Below, piece after piece: positions 1-9,771 of a DNA stretch of 64,000 bases. This stretch comes from Lepidodermella squamata (Eukaryota; Gastrotricha), in contig JBLDXI010000020.1 of NCBI GenBank assembly GCA_047495785.1, positions 3,038,001 to 3,102,000 of the forward strand, in the 5' to 3' direction. Under the pieces are notes generated by a model that was given only the letters and a program-made list of their open reading frames with translations, did not search any database and was not told the DNA's origin. Position numbers and translations under genes: made by a program. How positions within the stretch are numbered: the stretch's first letter is position 1; every line of letters starts with the position of its first letter.

Positions 1-441
1 GCGGTGCTACCGTGGGCAAATCGCTCATGGGCCTTAAAGTTATCCAGCACGACATTGCGCGAATGCGCGCCGGCAACCAGCCGAATACGGTGATCGTGCA
101 AAACGCGCAGACGCTATCGGTTTGGCGCGCCTTCCTGCGGTCGGTCATCAAAAATTTCTCCGCCTCGGTCATGTTCCCGGCGTCGCTGACTGTGTTTTTC
201 TACTCGCATCGCCTTGCGGTTTACGACATTTTGGCGGCTTCTACGGTGGTCGAAGCGGCTTCAGGTGAATATCATTTTCTTATTGAAGATGAAAATACAA
301 AATTTGAGCGGAATATTATGAAAAATATTTTTCCATTTTTTCAAATTTATGGAAAATATTTGAAAATTGTTTTTTTTAAGAATTATTATATTTTTTTAAT
401 ATTTTTCAGAACGCGAAGTGACCAACGAGCATGCTGATTGA
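1..441 (+). CDS. 3' end of an unidentified gene (partial)
   Basis: The reading frame is open from the window edge to about 264, then a GT-AG intron (265-409, with a TTTTTCAG acceptor) leads to a short final exon at 410-441 that stops at TGA 439-441. The joined product is about 90 visible residues. It has one hydrophobic stretch (around FSASVMFPASLTVFF) and a polar C-terminus ending TNEHAD. The start lies outside the window. The GC-rich, wobble-biased codons contrast with the AT-rich intron and 3' flank, which supports real coding. I do not recognise the family. VMA21-like assembly factors were considered, but the second TM helix is missing. Confidence 0.5.
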
Positions 442-1586
442 ACGCATTTGTATAAATTGGATATGAAAAAAAATTTGGCATCATATAAAAGTTATTTGTT
501 ATTATAAATGCTATTATATAATCTGCTGTTTCTCGCCCATTTTTCTTGCTTTTTCTCAATGTTGACGATTGATCGGTTTTATGAGAAAGCGGAAAAAAAT
601 GAATCGGAAGTGTGCATCAATGTGACGAAATGTATTTTGCAAATTTTGCTGCTTGAATAGTTGGGAAAAATCGTGCACGTAAACTCTGTGACATTCATGC
701 GTGTCCTTATATCATTTGTCGCACCGGAACTTGCAAAATATACCTAATCAACTTGACTCCGGCTGTGTTTCTGGTGACGGGGTTAGACACAAATACTGCG
801 AAAAATATTTCATTTGTAATAAAAGGCAACAATTGCTTGTTCATAGTCTTGTTTAATGAAGTGCTGGTCGAAGGCTACGCTGCAAAGTAATTTCTGCACG
901 CAAAGCTGATGATAACGATTAGTACCTTATTAGCTAAACAGGGAACTAATCGTACCCCAGCTGGCACGGCCGAAATGGAAAACCCCAAAAAGCAAATACA
1001 ACGTTTGCCGTAGTTTTACGAGGCTTTCACGGCATAACTTCGTAAAACTTCGTAAAAACGCGGCAAGCCAAAACTGCGGTTAAAGCACGGTAAAGAATGC
1101 TGCAATAGAAACACGGCAAAAATGAATTGAGTAAAAATACAAGTTTCATTGAATTGAGCTACACAAGGATACGCTCGTTTTCTGCTAGTTTTACCGCAAA
1201 AGCAGAAAAAATTGCGCACAAAATGCGAACACCAGTGAATTCAGCGCAACATTCTCTGTAAGACGGAGTGTTCAATCCCGAATTCATGTCTAGCTTAAAA
1301 TTCGTAGAAATGTTCAAAAAATGACTCTTGACATATTTCGACTTTGGTTCCGCAAAAAGCAAATTTGGTTCCACTAAAAGATATTCCCATTTTTTACATA
1401 AATAAAAAATAATTACTAGTGGATCGCACCAACGGAAATGTTTCATCCCGGAGTCATAGCAACAATCAATCGACCAATCAGCGTGCGCGCCCAAGTTCAA
1501 CTTTTTAGTGGTTCCACAATGCTTAACAGCGCCAAAGAAAATTTCACACAAAAATAAAAACAGCGCTCGTTTGAATTAAAGTAAAA
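442..1586. other. Intergenic, no convincing gene
   Basis: AT-rich sequence. Short open frames on the minus strand at 1016-1551 have no family signature, no splice context and ordinary non-coding composition. A cluster of related 'cgtaaaac/acggcaa' words around 1010-1130 may be a decayed repeat. Nothing else is seen. Confidence 0.5.
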
Positions 1587-1749
1587 ATGATGACGCAACA
1601 GCCGAAGTACCTAATTAACATCGATAATATCGAAGTAGCTCGTGTAAATGCGACGACTATCATCTCTATGGTGAACCTGCTGGCCAGGGTTGGTAAGAAA
1701 TGGAATGATGCTGCAACGCATTTTGATCAGATTTGTAATATCATTGCTT
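1587..1749 (+). CDS. Possible first exon of a small gene
   Basis: An ATG-initiated stretch of 54 codons (starting MMTQQPKYLINIDNIEVARV) ends at a good donor (GCTT|GTAAGTCC). An acceptor-like TTTTTAG near 1850 could lead to a short terminal exon, but the joined product would be under 70 residues and matches nothing I know. It may be a short real gene, a fragment, or chance. Confidence 0.2.
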
Positions 1750-2198
1750 GTAAGTCCTTTTTCCCTTCTCTCAGCCAGAGAAACTTGAAGCCTTTATCAT
1801 CTGGCAAAATAATTATAGTATGCTCGCGAAATTGTGTTTAGGATTTTTAGTTACGCTACTACAACGCACGTGGACGGTCACATGATGAACTGCGGGATGT
1901 GCGGGATGACTGCGGGAAGAACTGGTATATTGACGCGCGAGATGGCTAAAAGCAACATCTTCCTTTCTGATGATAGCAATTCTGGCGGTAATATACGCGT
2001 TAGACCGCATCTAAGCCATACTAGGTCAGAAAGAAACGACTAACTACTGCTCCAACAAAATCGTCACGCTCTTTCTACGCCTCCGTCTTAATCCGAAAAT
2101 ATAGTTGAGACTGCCAATTACTTATTAAGAAAACATGGTGTTTCATGTGATCAATTTTGAAGTATTGCGCATATATTGCTTATATCGTTTCGAAGAGC
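1750..2198. other. Region upstream of the class C GPCR
   Basis: No supported gene beyond a possible short exon of the preceding candidate. Presumably holds the promoter of the GPCR gene. No clear TATA box was identified. Confidence 0.35.
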
Positions 2199-4502
2199 AT
2201 GATTGGCTTATATTTCGTTTTCTTTATAGTACTGGCGATATGTGGCATATCTTCCACGAGAAAATCTTACAACTTAACTCTTCTCCATCTGACTTATACA
2301 GTTGGAGGCGAGCCGTTGCCGTTGCAAGCTTGCAGAAGCGTCAAAGAGTTCATCGCAGAAGAAATCAATTCACGAGATGATATCTTACGTGACTACCATA
2401 TCATCAATAGATATGCTGACGATGGGCCTGGGGGTGTGTACGATGCCGCTATCGCCATCAACTTCAGTCGGGAAATGGATGAATTTTACCAGAAAAGGAA
2501 TCGCACTTCAAATATTGCAGTGACATATCAGTCGCCGCTCATTCTCGGCGCAACTTTCACACCTGGTTGCAAATCTTACGGAGCAATGGTTCACCATTTG
2601 AACAGCGTTGCGATCACATGGGCTTGTCTTAGTCCAATATACACCGCAAATCGGAGTAAGTTTCCCAACATCTACCGTACAAGAGTATCTGCAGAAGTTT
2701 GGAATTACGTTGTCATTGAATTCCTCAAGGAAAACGGATGGAAAAGAGTCGCGCTATACGCAAATGCGGATAACTCGTATAACATCATGCTAGCAACTCA
2801 TTTCAAACAGCTCAGCGATACTTCAGGCATAGAAATCACATGGTTCAATGTTGCTTCTGGTATAACCCCGTCAATAGTCGAATCAATGAAGCTAAGTGAC
2901 GCTAGGATATTCGTGATCCAAGCAGTAGAGGTACCTGTAGTTTACTCCTTTTTATGCTTAGCCTACGACTATGGGATAAAAGGACATCGATACGTTTTTC
3001 TACTCTCCACCTCGATTTCTGTTGATCCCGACGCTCTGCCTGACGCTATCAGCCCAGGATGTACTGGATCAAAGTTAAGAGCCCAATTTTTGTCAACCTT
3101 TTGGTTCGGCCCTTCTGCAATACCTTTCGAAGATCATGGAAACTCTACTTTCTTCAAATTGAACCAAAAAGCACTGGATGAAAAGTTGAATCCTCGTTTG
3201 AGAAACTTGACACGATCCTCGGACTACCGGGAAAGGTTTGGATGCTTTGACATCATGCTCCAGGGGGTTCTGGCTCTTGATCAAGCAGAGAAAGCCCTAG
3301 CTCTTGAAGGGAAATCCCTTCGAGACTATCCAGAAGATCCTTTTGGCGTGATGCAAGTCGTCAATCGAAGTGTTGCTTCGACAGATTACGTAGGTATCAG
3401 AGCCGGTAGGCTGAAATATTCGCAGCGCATTGAGTATGACGACGAACCAATATACATTCAATCATGGCGGCCAAAAATAGGCTATCAAATGCACTTCAAG
3501 GGAATAAGATATCAACAAAACTTTACTGACCTGGGATTTCGCTTGGCCAGCTTTTCCAAAATACCGTGGATTGCTCCGGATGATAGTCCTCCGAGCGACT
3601 CGGCTCATTCAGCTCACATTGAGATGGGATTCACCTTTTTCGAAGCTTTTCTATCAATAGCGATTTCGTCTCTCGTCGCCTTGGCGAATGCGGGAATGTA
3701 CTTCGCAACTTGGAAAAAGTGGAAAGATAAACCTATTTTAGTAAGTTATAGTGTCCTTGCCTTGGGTTGCCTAGCACTCGAACTGGCAACAATACTATTA
3801 GCCCTAAATCTCGGTTGGGCTAGTTCTGAACAGTTATGCTCCGCCTGGACGTTTCTGCTAGTCTCCGGAGTGTGTTTAATAACAAGCAGTTCAAGCTTCA
3901 GAGTTATAGCCATGAGAAGGCATCATCTTAACAAAATCTATTCTATTTATGCTGATTCAATGGCAGCAACTCAAACAAGTTTTTCTTCAATGCTACGAAG
4001 ACGATCATCTATCGCATTCGAGCTTAATTTTCGATCGGAACGGATTGTTGCCCTATCAGCTGTGTCTTTCTCTGTGATAAATCTTGCAATAATTGCCATT
4101 CTAGTGTTATATGATCCGCCTGAACCTCTAAGGTACGAAGACAGGTCAAGGACAAGTTATGACTCCGCGGCCGATGTCATGACGTATTTCTACGGACGTG
4201 CTTGTTTCTCAAAAACGGGAAGTTACTTCTACACGGCTATCATTCTGCTTCATGCGATTTGCCTCTTGCCAGGATGCTGGTCGACCTATATGCTAAACAG
4301 AAGTCGTAAAAGCTTTAAGGCAGTTGATAAGGCATACAGCATAGTTGTTGCGATAATAACTCCGCTTTTAGTGGCGGCAATAGTAATAGGCATCATACTT
4401 CAGCCGCATCCAACTGCTCAGCTCATGTCATTCATCGGCTTTTCCTTAGTTACGTCCGTCTCAGTGACTTCCGTCGTATTTGGGCCGGTGGTTTTTGGAT
4501 GA
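2199..4502 (+). CDS. Intronless GABA-B-like class C GPCR lacking a C-terminal tail
   Basis: The first in-frame ATG (2199) gives 767 residues starting with a hydrophobic signal peptide (MIGLYFVFFIVLAICGISST). The open frame upstream of it has no ATG. Residues of roughly 20-465 form a ligand-binding domain of the ANF-receptor/periplasmic-binding fold typical of GABA-B receptors, with phrases such as LILGATFTPGC, ENGWKRVALYANAD and ERFGCFDIMLQG. Seven hydrophobic segments follow from about residue 478, the last being LMSFIGFSLVTSVSVTSVVF. The protein ends four residues later (GPVVFG), whereas class C receptors normally continue with an FVPK-type motif and a long tail. The second receptor of this class in the window (35699-38468, minus) has five exons and a tail. 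The lack of introns suggests a retrocopy or intron loss. It is probably a neuronal-type metabotropic receptor; the ligand is unknown and it may be non-signalling. Confidence 0.82.
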   Translation: MIGLYFVFFIVLAICGISSTRKSYNLTLLHLTYTVGGEPLPLQACRSVKEFIAEEINSRDDILRDYHIINRYADDGPGGVYDAAIAINFSREMDEFYQKRNRTSNIAVTYQSPLILGATFTPGCKSYGAMVHHLNSVAITWACLSPIYTANRSKFPNIYRTRVSAEVWNYVVIEFLKENGWKRVALYANADNSYNIMLATHFKQLSDTSGIEITWFNVASGITPSIVESMKLSDARIFVIQAVEVPVVYSFLCLAYDYGIKGHRYVFLLSTSISVDPDALPDAISPGCTGSKLRAQFLSTFWFGPSAIPFEDHGNSTFFKLNQKALDEKLNPRLRNLTRSSDYRERFGCFDIMLQGVLALDQAEKALALEGKSLRDYPEDPFGVMQVVNRSVASTDYVGIRAGRLKYSQRIEYDDEPIYIQSWRPKIGYQMHFKGIRYQQNFTDLGFRLASFSKIPWIAPDDSPPSDSAHSAHIEMGFTFFEAFLSIAISSLVALANAGMYFATWKKWKDKPILVSYSVLALGCLALELATILLALNLGWASSEQLCSAWTFLLVSGVCLITSSSSFRVIAMRRHHLNKIYSIYADSMAATQTSFSSMLRRRSSIAFELNFRSERIVALSAVSFSVINLAIIAILVLYDPPEPLRYEDRSRTSYDSAADVMTYFYGRACFSKTGSYFYTAIILLHAICLLPGCWSTYMLNRSRKSFKAVDKAYSIVVAIITPLLVAAIVIGIILQPHPTAQLMSFIGFSLVTSVSVTSVVFGPVVFG

Positions 4503-5449
4503 AACAATTCAATAATTTCAAAATTCAATAATTCGAATAATTGGATGCTGGTTTGATGTTGGAAAATGCAGAAGAATATACAGTGTGTTCAATATAGTTT
4601 GGATTGTCATATTATATATTGGATTGAACATGATTTTGAAAGCTAGAAATTGCTACGTTTCCGTGATCAAAACTATTTACACGTGGCTTGTAAAATAATG
4701 ATGCTGTGAATTTGATTTAAGATTTAAGATTTAAGAGTTTTTGATTTAAAAAAACTGGTAATTTCAAAATCACACACTCTATCCTCGAAATATCCTACCT
4801 TCAATCAAATCATATTATATTTGTATGGTATGACATGAGTAAAACGTTTATATCTGTCACCAATCACCAAACTACAAGAAAGTGTCATCGAAATTGATTT
4901 TGCTCAAAGTAATACCCGAATGGATTTCTAGGTAGATCTCATCACGCTGATGAACTTTTTCTTTGAGAGCGGCTTCTTATCTATCATTGTTCTCGAGATA
5001 ACCGCTCATAGGTAAAAGATCACGTGACCACCTTGACACTGGAATATCTCAGTAACTAAGTGATATAATTACGGAGTATTTCGAATTCTTTTTTCCCTAT
5101 GTAAATAAGGAAAGAAAAATAAAATATTTCCTCATCAACATTCTGGGCTTCTCTATTCAATTGTATAAGAGGCATTTTTCAAATTGTACTCAAAGAAAGT
5201 TTTTTCCTCAATAGGCAGAAAATCGCTTTTTTCTGCTAATACAGTTTTTTTTTGGTTAACAGTGATACGGGTATGAACCTCACTTAGCGCAGAACAAGTT
5301 ACCTGAATCCAATATTTACATGACCTAAGTGAAGTTAGACACGATACCTGAACAAAAACGTTTCAGACGAACCAACAAAAGTCGAGCGTGGAAAAAAGTC
5401 ATTACTACAAGGAACAGTTTCATAGAATAAAACTTCTCGCGATTTGACT
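4503..5449. other. Intergenic, AT-rich
   Basis: No coding signal on either strand. A short direct repeat (gatttaa repeated three times, about 4715-4735) is present. The last 150 bp presumably hold the promoter and 5' UTR of the ankyrin gene. Confidence 0.5.
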
Positions 5450-7828
5450 ATGTTTAGTGCATTTATCGGTCTTTTAATTTCCATCGGAATCGCATCGGTC
5501 CATTGCCAATATGAAGAAGATCCGGAAAAGGTATACATATAGATTCAAATAATATTTTATTTTATCGTTCAAACTAATCTAAATTTAAATTTCTAATTTC
5601 TAAGTTTTGAAAATTTAAATTTCAAAATTTGAAATAAAAAACAACACATTTTATTTTAAAAAAATCAAGAAATTTATTTGAGCAAAAATGAAATTTGATT
5701 ATAATTATTAAGTCTAGATAGAAATTTTTTCGTAACATCGAAATTATCTAAAATTAGCTGTAACGTTTGTTTCCAATTTTTCCAATGTTCCAGGTTGCTA
5801 TTCGTGAATTTGGCCAAGCCATTGTCAACAATCGGTTGGACATAATGCGTCAAATGCTAACGAGCCGCCGGGTTCGCGTCAACGCAGTCGGCTTCGACGA
5901 ATGGCTGTGCCGACCGTGGAACCTGCCGAACGGAACCGCCCTAAACTGGGCAGCTGGTTGCCGCAAAATCGACAATATCGCCATGATAACGCTGCTGCTA
6001 GACCAAGGCGCTAACATCGAAGCCGGCGATCAATGGGGTTGGACCTCCCTCATGATCGCGGCTAAGGATGGTAGGACTGATATTGCGAAACTCCTATTAG
6101 ACCGGGGCGCTAAGGTTGATAAGAAATCACAACACGGCACAACCCCTTTAATGCTAGCGGCTAATAACGACCGGAATGAAACTGCTACGTTGCTGATTCA
6201 AAGAGGGGCTGATATCGAAGCTAAGGACATGGGCTTTTGGACACCCTTGATATGGGCGGGTCGAGCTGGCGCGACTTCAGTGGCTAAAATTTTGTTGGAT
6301 AAGGGCGCTAATTTTCGGGCGAAGAATAACTTCGGCTCAACGGCGCTTATGTTAGCCGTGAATACGGAAAAAATTGAAACTGCTAAGCTTTTGCTCGACT
6401 ACGGCGCTAATACCGAGTCGTTGGACTACGACGGTTGGACGGCGTTGCATTACACGGCGAAGAATGGCCGGACGAATGCGGCCAAGTTGCTGCTGGATCG
6501 CGATGCTGATCTCGAGGCGATGGATGGTCGAGGCATGACGCCGTTGCATTATGCGGCGAATTATGAGAGGACTGAGACGGTTAGCCTGTTTGTCACGCGG
6601 GGAGCGAATATTGAGGCGAAGACTAATCAGGGAGCTACGCCGTTGATGGTGGCGTGTTCGAACAACGGAACTACAACCATTAGGTAAATTGCCTGTTATG
6701 ATCATTCTCACGCTATGTTTTGGTTCCCCTTGACTGGTAACAGACTTCAAAATTTCTTAATACCCCAAGGATCGTGGAGTCCAACCTCGTTTCGTTAAAT
6801 TCGAATTTACCTTGATTTTATACGAAAATTATAAATTATTTTCTTCTTCGTCCAAGTTTTTCATATAATGCGAGTAAACAGTCGTTCGATTGCGACATAC
6901 TCTCATAAAATCAGAAATTATATAATTAAAAATCGATGAAAACAACGGAAATTTAATCAAACACTTGAAATTTGTAAGCTCTAAAAGAGTTCTGGGTCAG
7001 CTATTTTTGGGACAGAGAGTGTTCATTGGAAGTATGTAGAGCTAAGATTTTCTTGGAATGGGACATTTGAAGCTCTGTTCCTTTCCCTCGATTTCCATTA
7101 AAACTTATTCAATAAATCAGAAATCAAGTGAAAATTGTTCTTAACTTGAAAATTGTATTTAGGCTCTTGTTGACCAATGGCGCCAATGTAGCGGCTACAG
7201 CGAATGACGGCGCGACGGCGCTCATGTATGCGGCTCACAACGGCCGCATCCCAACAGCCCAGTTGTTGCTCCAGTTCGGCGCTGCTATCGAAGTCAAAGA
7301 TAAGGACGGTTGGACTCCCATGATTTACGCATGTCAGTTTTCATTAATTTAATTTTATTCAAAAATTTATTGAAAATCTATTCAAAGATTTTATGAAAAT
7401 TTCAAATTTCTTTATCAATTTTTTTAATTTAACAATTTTTTTATTTTTCCCTAAATTTAAAGAAAGAAAATTTAAGGTTACGAAAACGCCAGTTAGTATC
7501 AAATTTTAGTGATTTTATCTCTCTTTTTTAAGGTCGATTTGGCCAAACGGCAATGGCGCAATTCTTGCTATCGAAGGGTGCCAAAGTGAATGTAGTCGAT
7601 AACGACGGTTGGACGCCGCTGATGTTCGCGGCTTATAACGGCCACGAAGACACTGTTTGGTTCCTGCTCAACAACAGAGCTGAAGTGGACGCCAAATCGA
7701 AAGACGGCAAAACAGCGCTCATCTGGGCTGCCTCAAAGGGCTTCATGGGCCCTATGCGCGCCCTTATACAACGAGGCGCTAACCGAATCTGGTGCAATTT
7801 ACCCATCTGCTCTTCGATTTACTTGTAA
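5450..7828 (+). CDS. Ankyrin-repeat protein with an N-terminal signal peptide
   Basis: Four exons: 5450-5530, 5794-6683, 7163-7332 and 7533-7828. All have GT-AG introns and compatible phases, giving 478 residues. Exon 1 encodes only a signal-peptide-like start (MFSAFIGLLISIGIASVHCQ). The rest is about twelve consecutive ankyrin repeats, each about 33 residues with the G-x-T-x-L-x-x-A-A core (GWTSLMIAAKDG, GTTPLMLAANND, GWTALHYTAKNG, GATALMYAAHNG, GWTPLMFAAYNG, GKTALIWAASKG). The protein ends soon after the last repeat with a Cys-containing tail (RIWCNLPICSS). No other domain is visible. Most ankyrin proteins are cytosolic, so a leader peptide encoded in its own exon is unusual and implies entry into the secretory pathway. 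If exon 1 is a mis-join, the alternative is a cytosolic protein with a different first exon. Partner unknown. Confidence 0.82.
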
Positions 7829-9771
7829 ATTAATATCCAGTGACTCGGGATCTCAATATTTTCCGCTATAATAAAAATCTCGATTTTTACATACGTCATT
7901 TATTTTACGACCAAGGTATCTGATTGCTGATTAATTTTTTGGCTCATCGAATTATCCACAAATTAATTAGAGGCTAATTATCGAGTATCACGGGTAATAA
8001 AATTTGATACGCAATAATGATCTGCATCAGTGCGTAAGTAAGGGACTAATTACCCTAGCCACGTGCCTCGAGGCGCATAATTCACCCACAATCCTAATAT
8101 ACGCGATTAGTGAAATCCACGTCAATTCAGCCCTGGTATTAGTTTTAATAATGAGCACTCGTTTAATGGCGAAAACATATGTATATGTAGTGGAATCGGG
8201 AGGGAAATAATTATTATTATTTACTATCACGGTCATGCATCGCAAGATAAGATGATGACTAATGTGCGCCGGAACCTGGCGCGGTCCTTTTGAAGCGCGC
8301 CGCACATCACAGGGTGCGCACATCTGCCAAAAAGAGGCGATTGATTTATAATACACCTTAATTATATAGGGAGGCTTGTCATTGAGCGCAAACAAAAAAA
8401 TATTCGAACTATTAATTACGCTAGAAAAATTATGCGCACTCTTTATTAGTTTATTCCGATCTCGTACCAACAGTTTTCTAGTCACGTTCGTCTCATGACA
8501 CGCCTCGAGGGCGATGAGCTGGACATTACTTATAAATAATATTGTTGTTATTGTTCATCATCAGGGTGACCTAATAGTATTTGTTATCTTATTATATGAA
8601 TAACGCGCAGGTGCGATCTTGACGATTGTGGTGGTTTTTGGCCCGAGGGGGCGATAAAGCCCGCGTGATTGTTTTCATAATTACGCGCACACCCAGTTAG
8701 TCGCTCAATGATGCGAGCGATGAGTTTTGTAGTCACCTCAACAATCGTATTATTTGCTCGCGTCGCACCCTACAACAAGTGTTATTGCCCTGTGCGCTGC
8801 AATTAGAAACGGCGCGGCTATGAATGAACTTTCTCAGCCTCCCACCAGTACACTAATACAGGGATGAGCTTGTTTTATTATCAACACACCTTATTTATTC
8901 GCTAATAACGAATTTTTGATAATTTAATCGCTGGTAATATCCTCCGGGGACAGGCTTATTAAATTATATCAAAAGGCCGTAAAAATTTAGGATTATTTTT
9001 GTAATATATAAGTTAATATATAACCGAGGGGCGTAGGTCGCGTAACCCGTTCGTTGTGACGCGCGTTGCGCAATGCGCGACACTGCGCGTCTCCTATTTC
9101 TCGCATAGTCGCCCTAAAAACCATCTGCCAGTTTGCCAAGCCCTATTAGCTACTGGATATACTTATATACTACAAGCAGCGCCCTGCTGGCTGCGATGAT
9201 GAGAGGATCCTTATATATTGGGATATATATTTCGCGAGTGCGTGGGCTGGATTTTGAAAATCTTACACAGGCTAAGCCGTTAGTTAGACAAAACATGGCA
9301 GCTAATTGAAGGCGACATTGCAATGCTATTGCTAAACACCTGCCAGCTCTTTTACGCATCGCCTCGCGCTATGCTAAAACGATGTGACAATATTTTCAAA
9401 AATCTAGCCTGTGATTATTTTGTAAAATAACAATTTTTCTCCGGTCACTTTTACGATGGTTTGTAGTAGTAATTATATATGGCGCGCGTGTTTTTATTTT
9501 GTGTGCGCGCTCGATGCTGATTGGTCGGTGCGCGGCCAATGAAAAGCGCGCACACGCACTGAGGATTATTTGGTGCGCGCATTCGCCTCGTGCAGTCGCG
9601 TGGCTCACACACATCGTCGCTAGTAGCTGCTATCGAGCAAATTAATATTATCATTATTATTACACGCGTAACTTCTCCGAATCAACAAGTTGCTAAAACT
9701 TGATTTTTTTTCTCATCCTATTTAGCTGCGATTATTTTTTATTATTGATAATAATTGATCAATTTTAATTA
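7829..9771. promoter_or_regulatory. Long non-coding region upstream of Hey
   Basis: Nearly 2 kb without supported coding sequence on either strand, in contrast to the otherwise dense window. It contains GC-rich islands rich in CGCG/GCGC words (for example 9050-9100 and 9475-9600) and a CACGTG box at 8060-8065, the class of site that Hey/HES repressors and other bHLH factors bind. Long flanks are common for developmental transcription factors, so this is inferred to be cis-regulatory DNA of the downstream gene. No enhancer can be proven from sequence alone. Confidence 0.4.

Noticed and set aside
1-264. VMA21-like V-ATPase assembly factor
   Set aside because: Only one hydrophobic segment is present and the second TM of VMA21 is absent.
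1016-1551. Two overlapping minus-strand open frames
   Set aside because: No domain, no splice context and AT-rich composition; likely chance.
8027-8485. 152-codon minus-strand frame upstream of Hey
   Set aside because: Low-complexity AT-rich translation without a family signature and with no supporting splice or start context.
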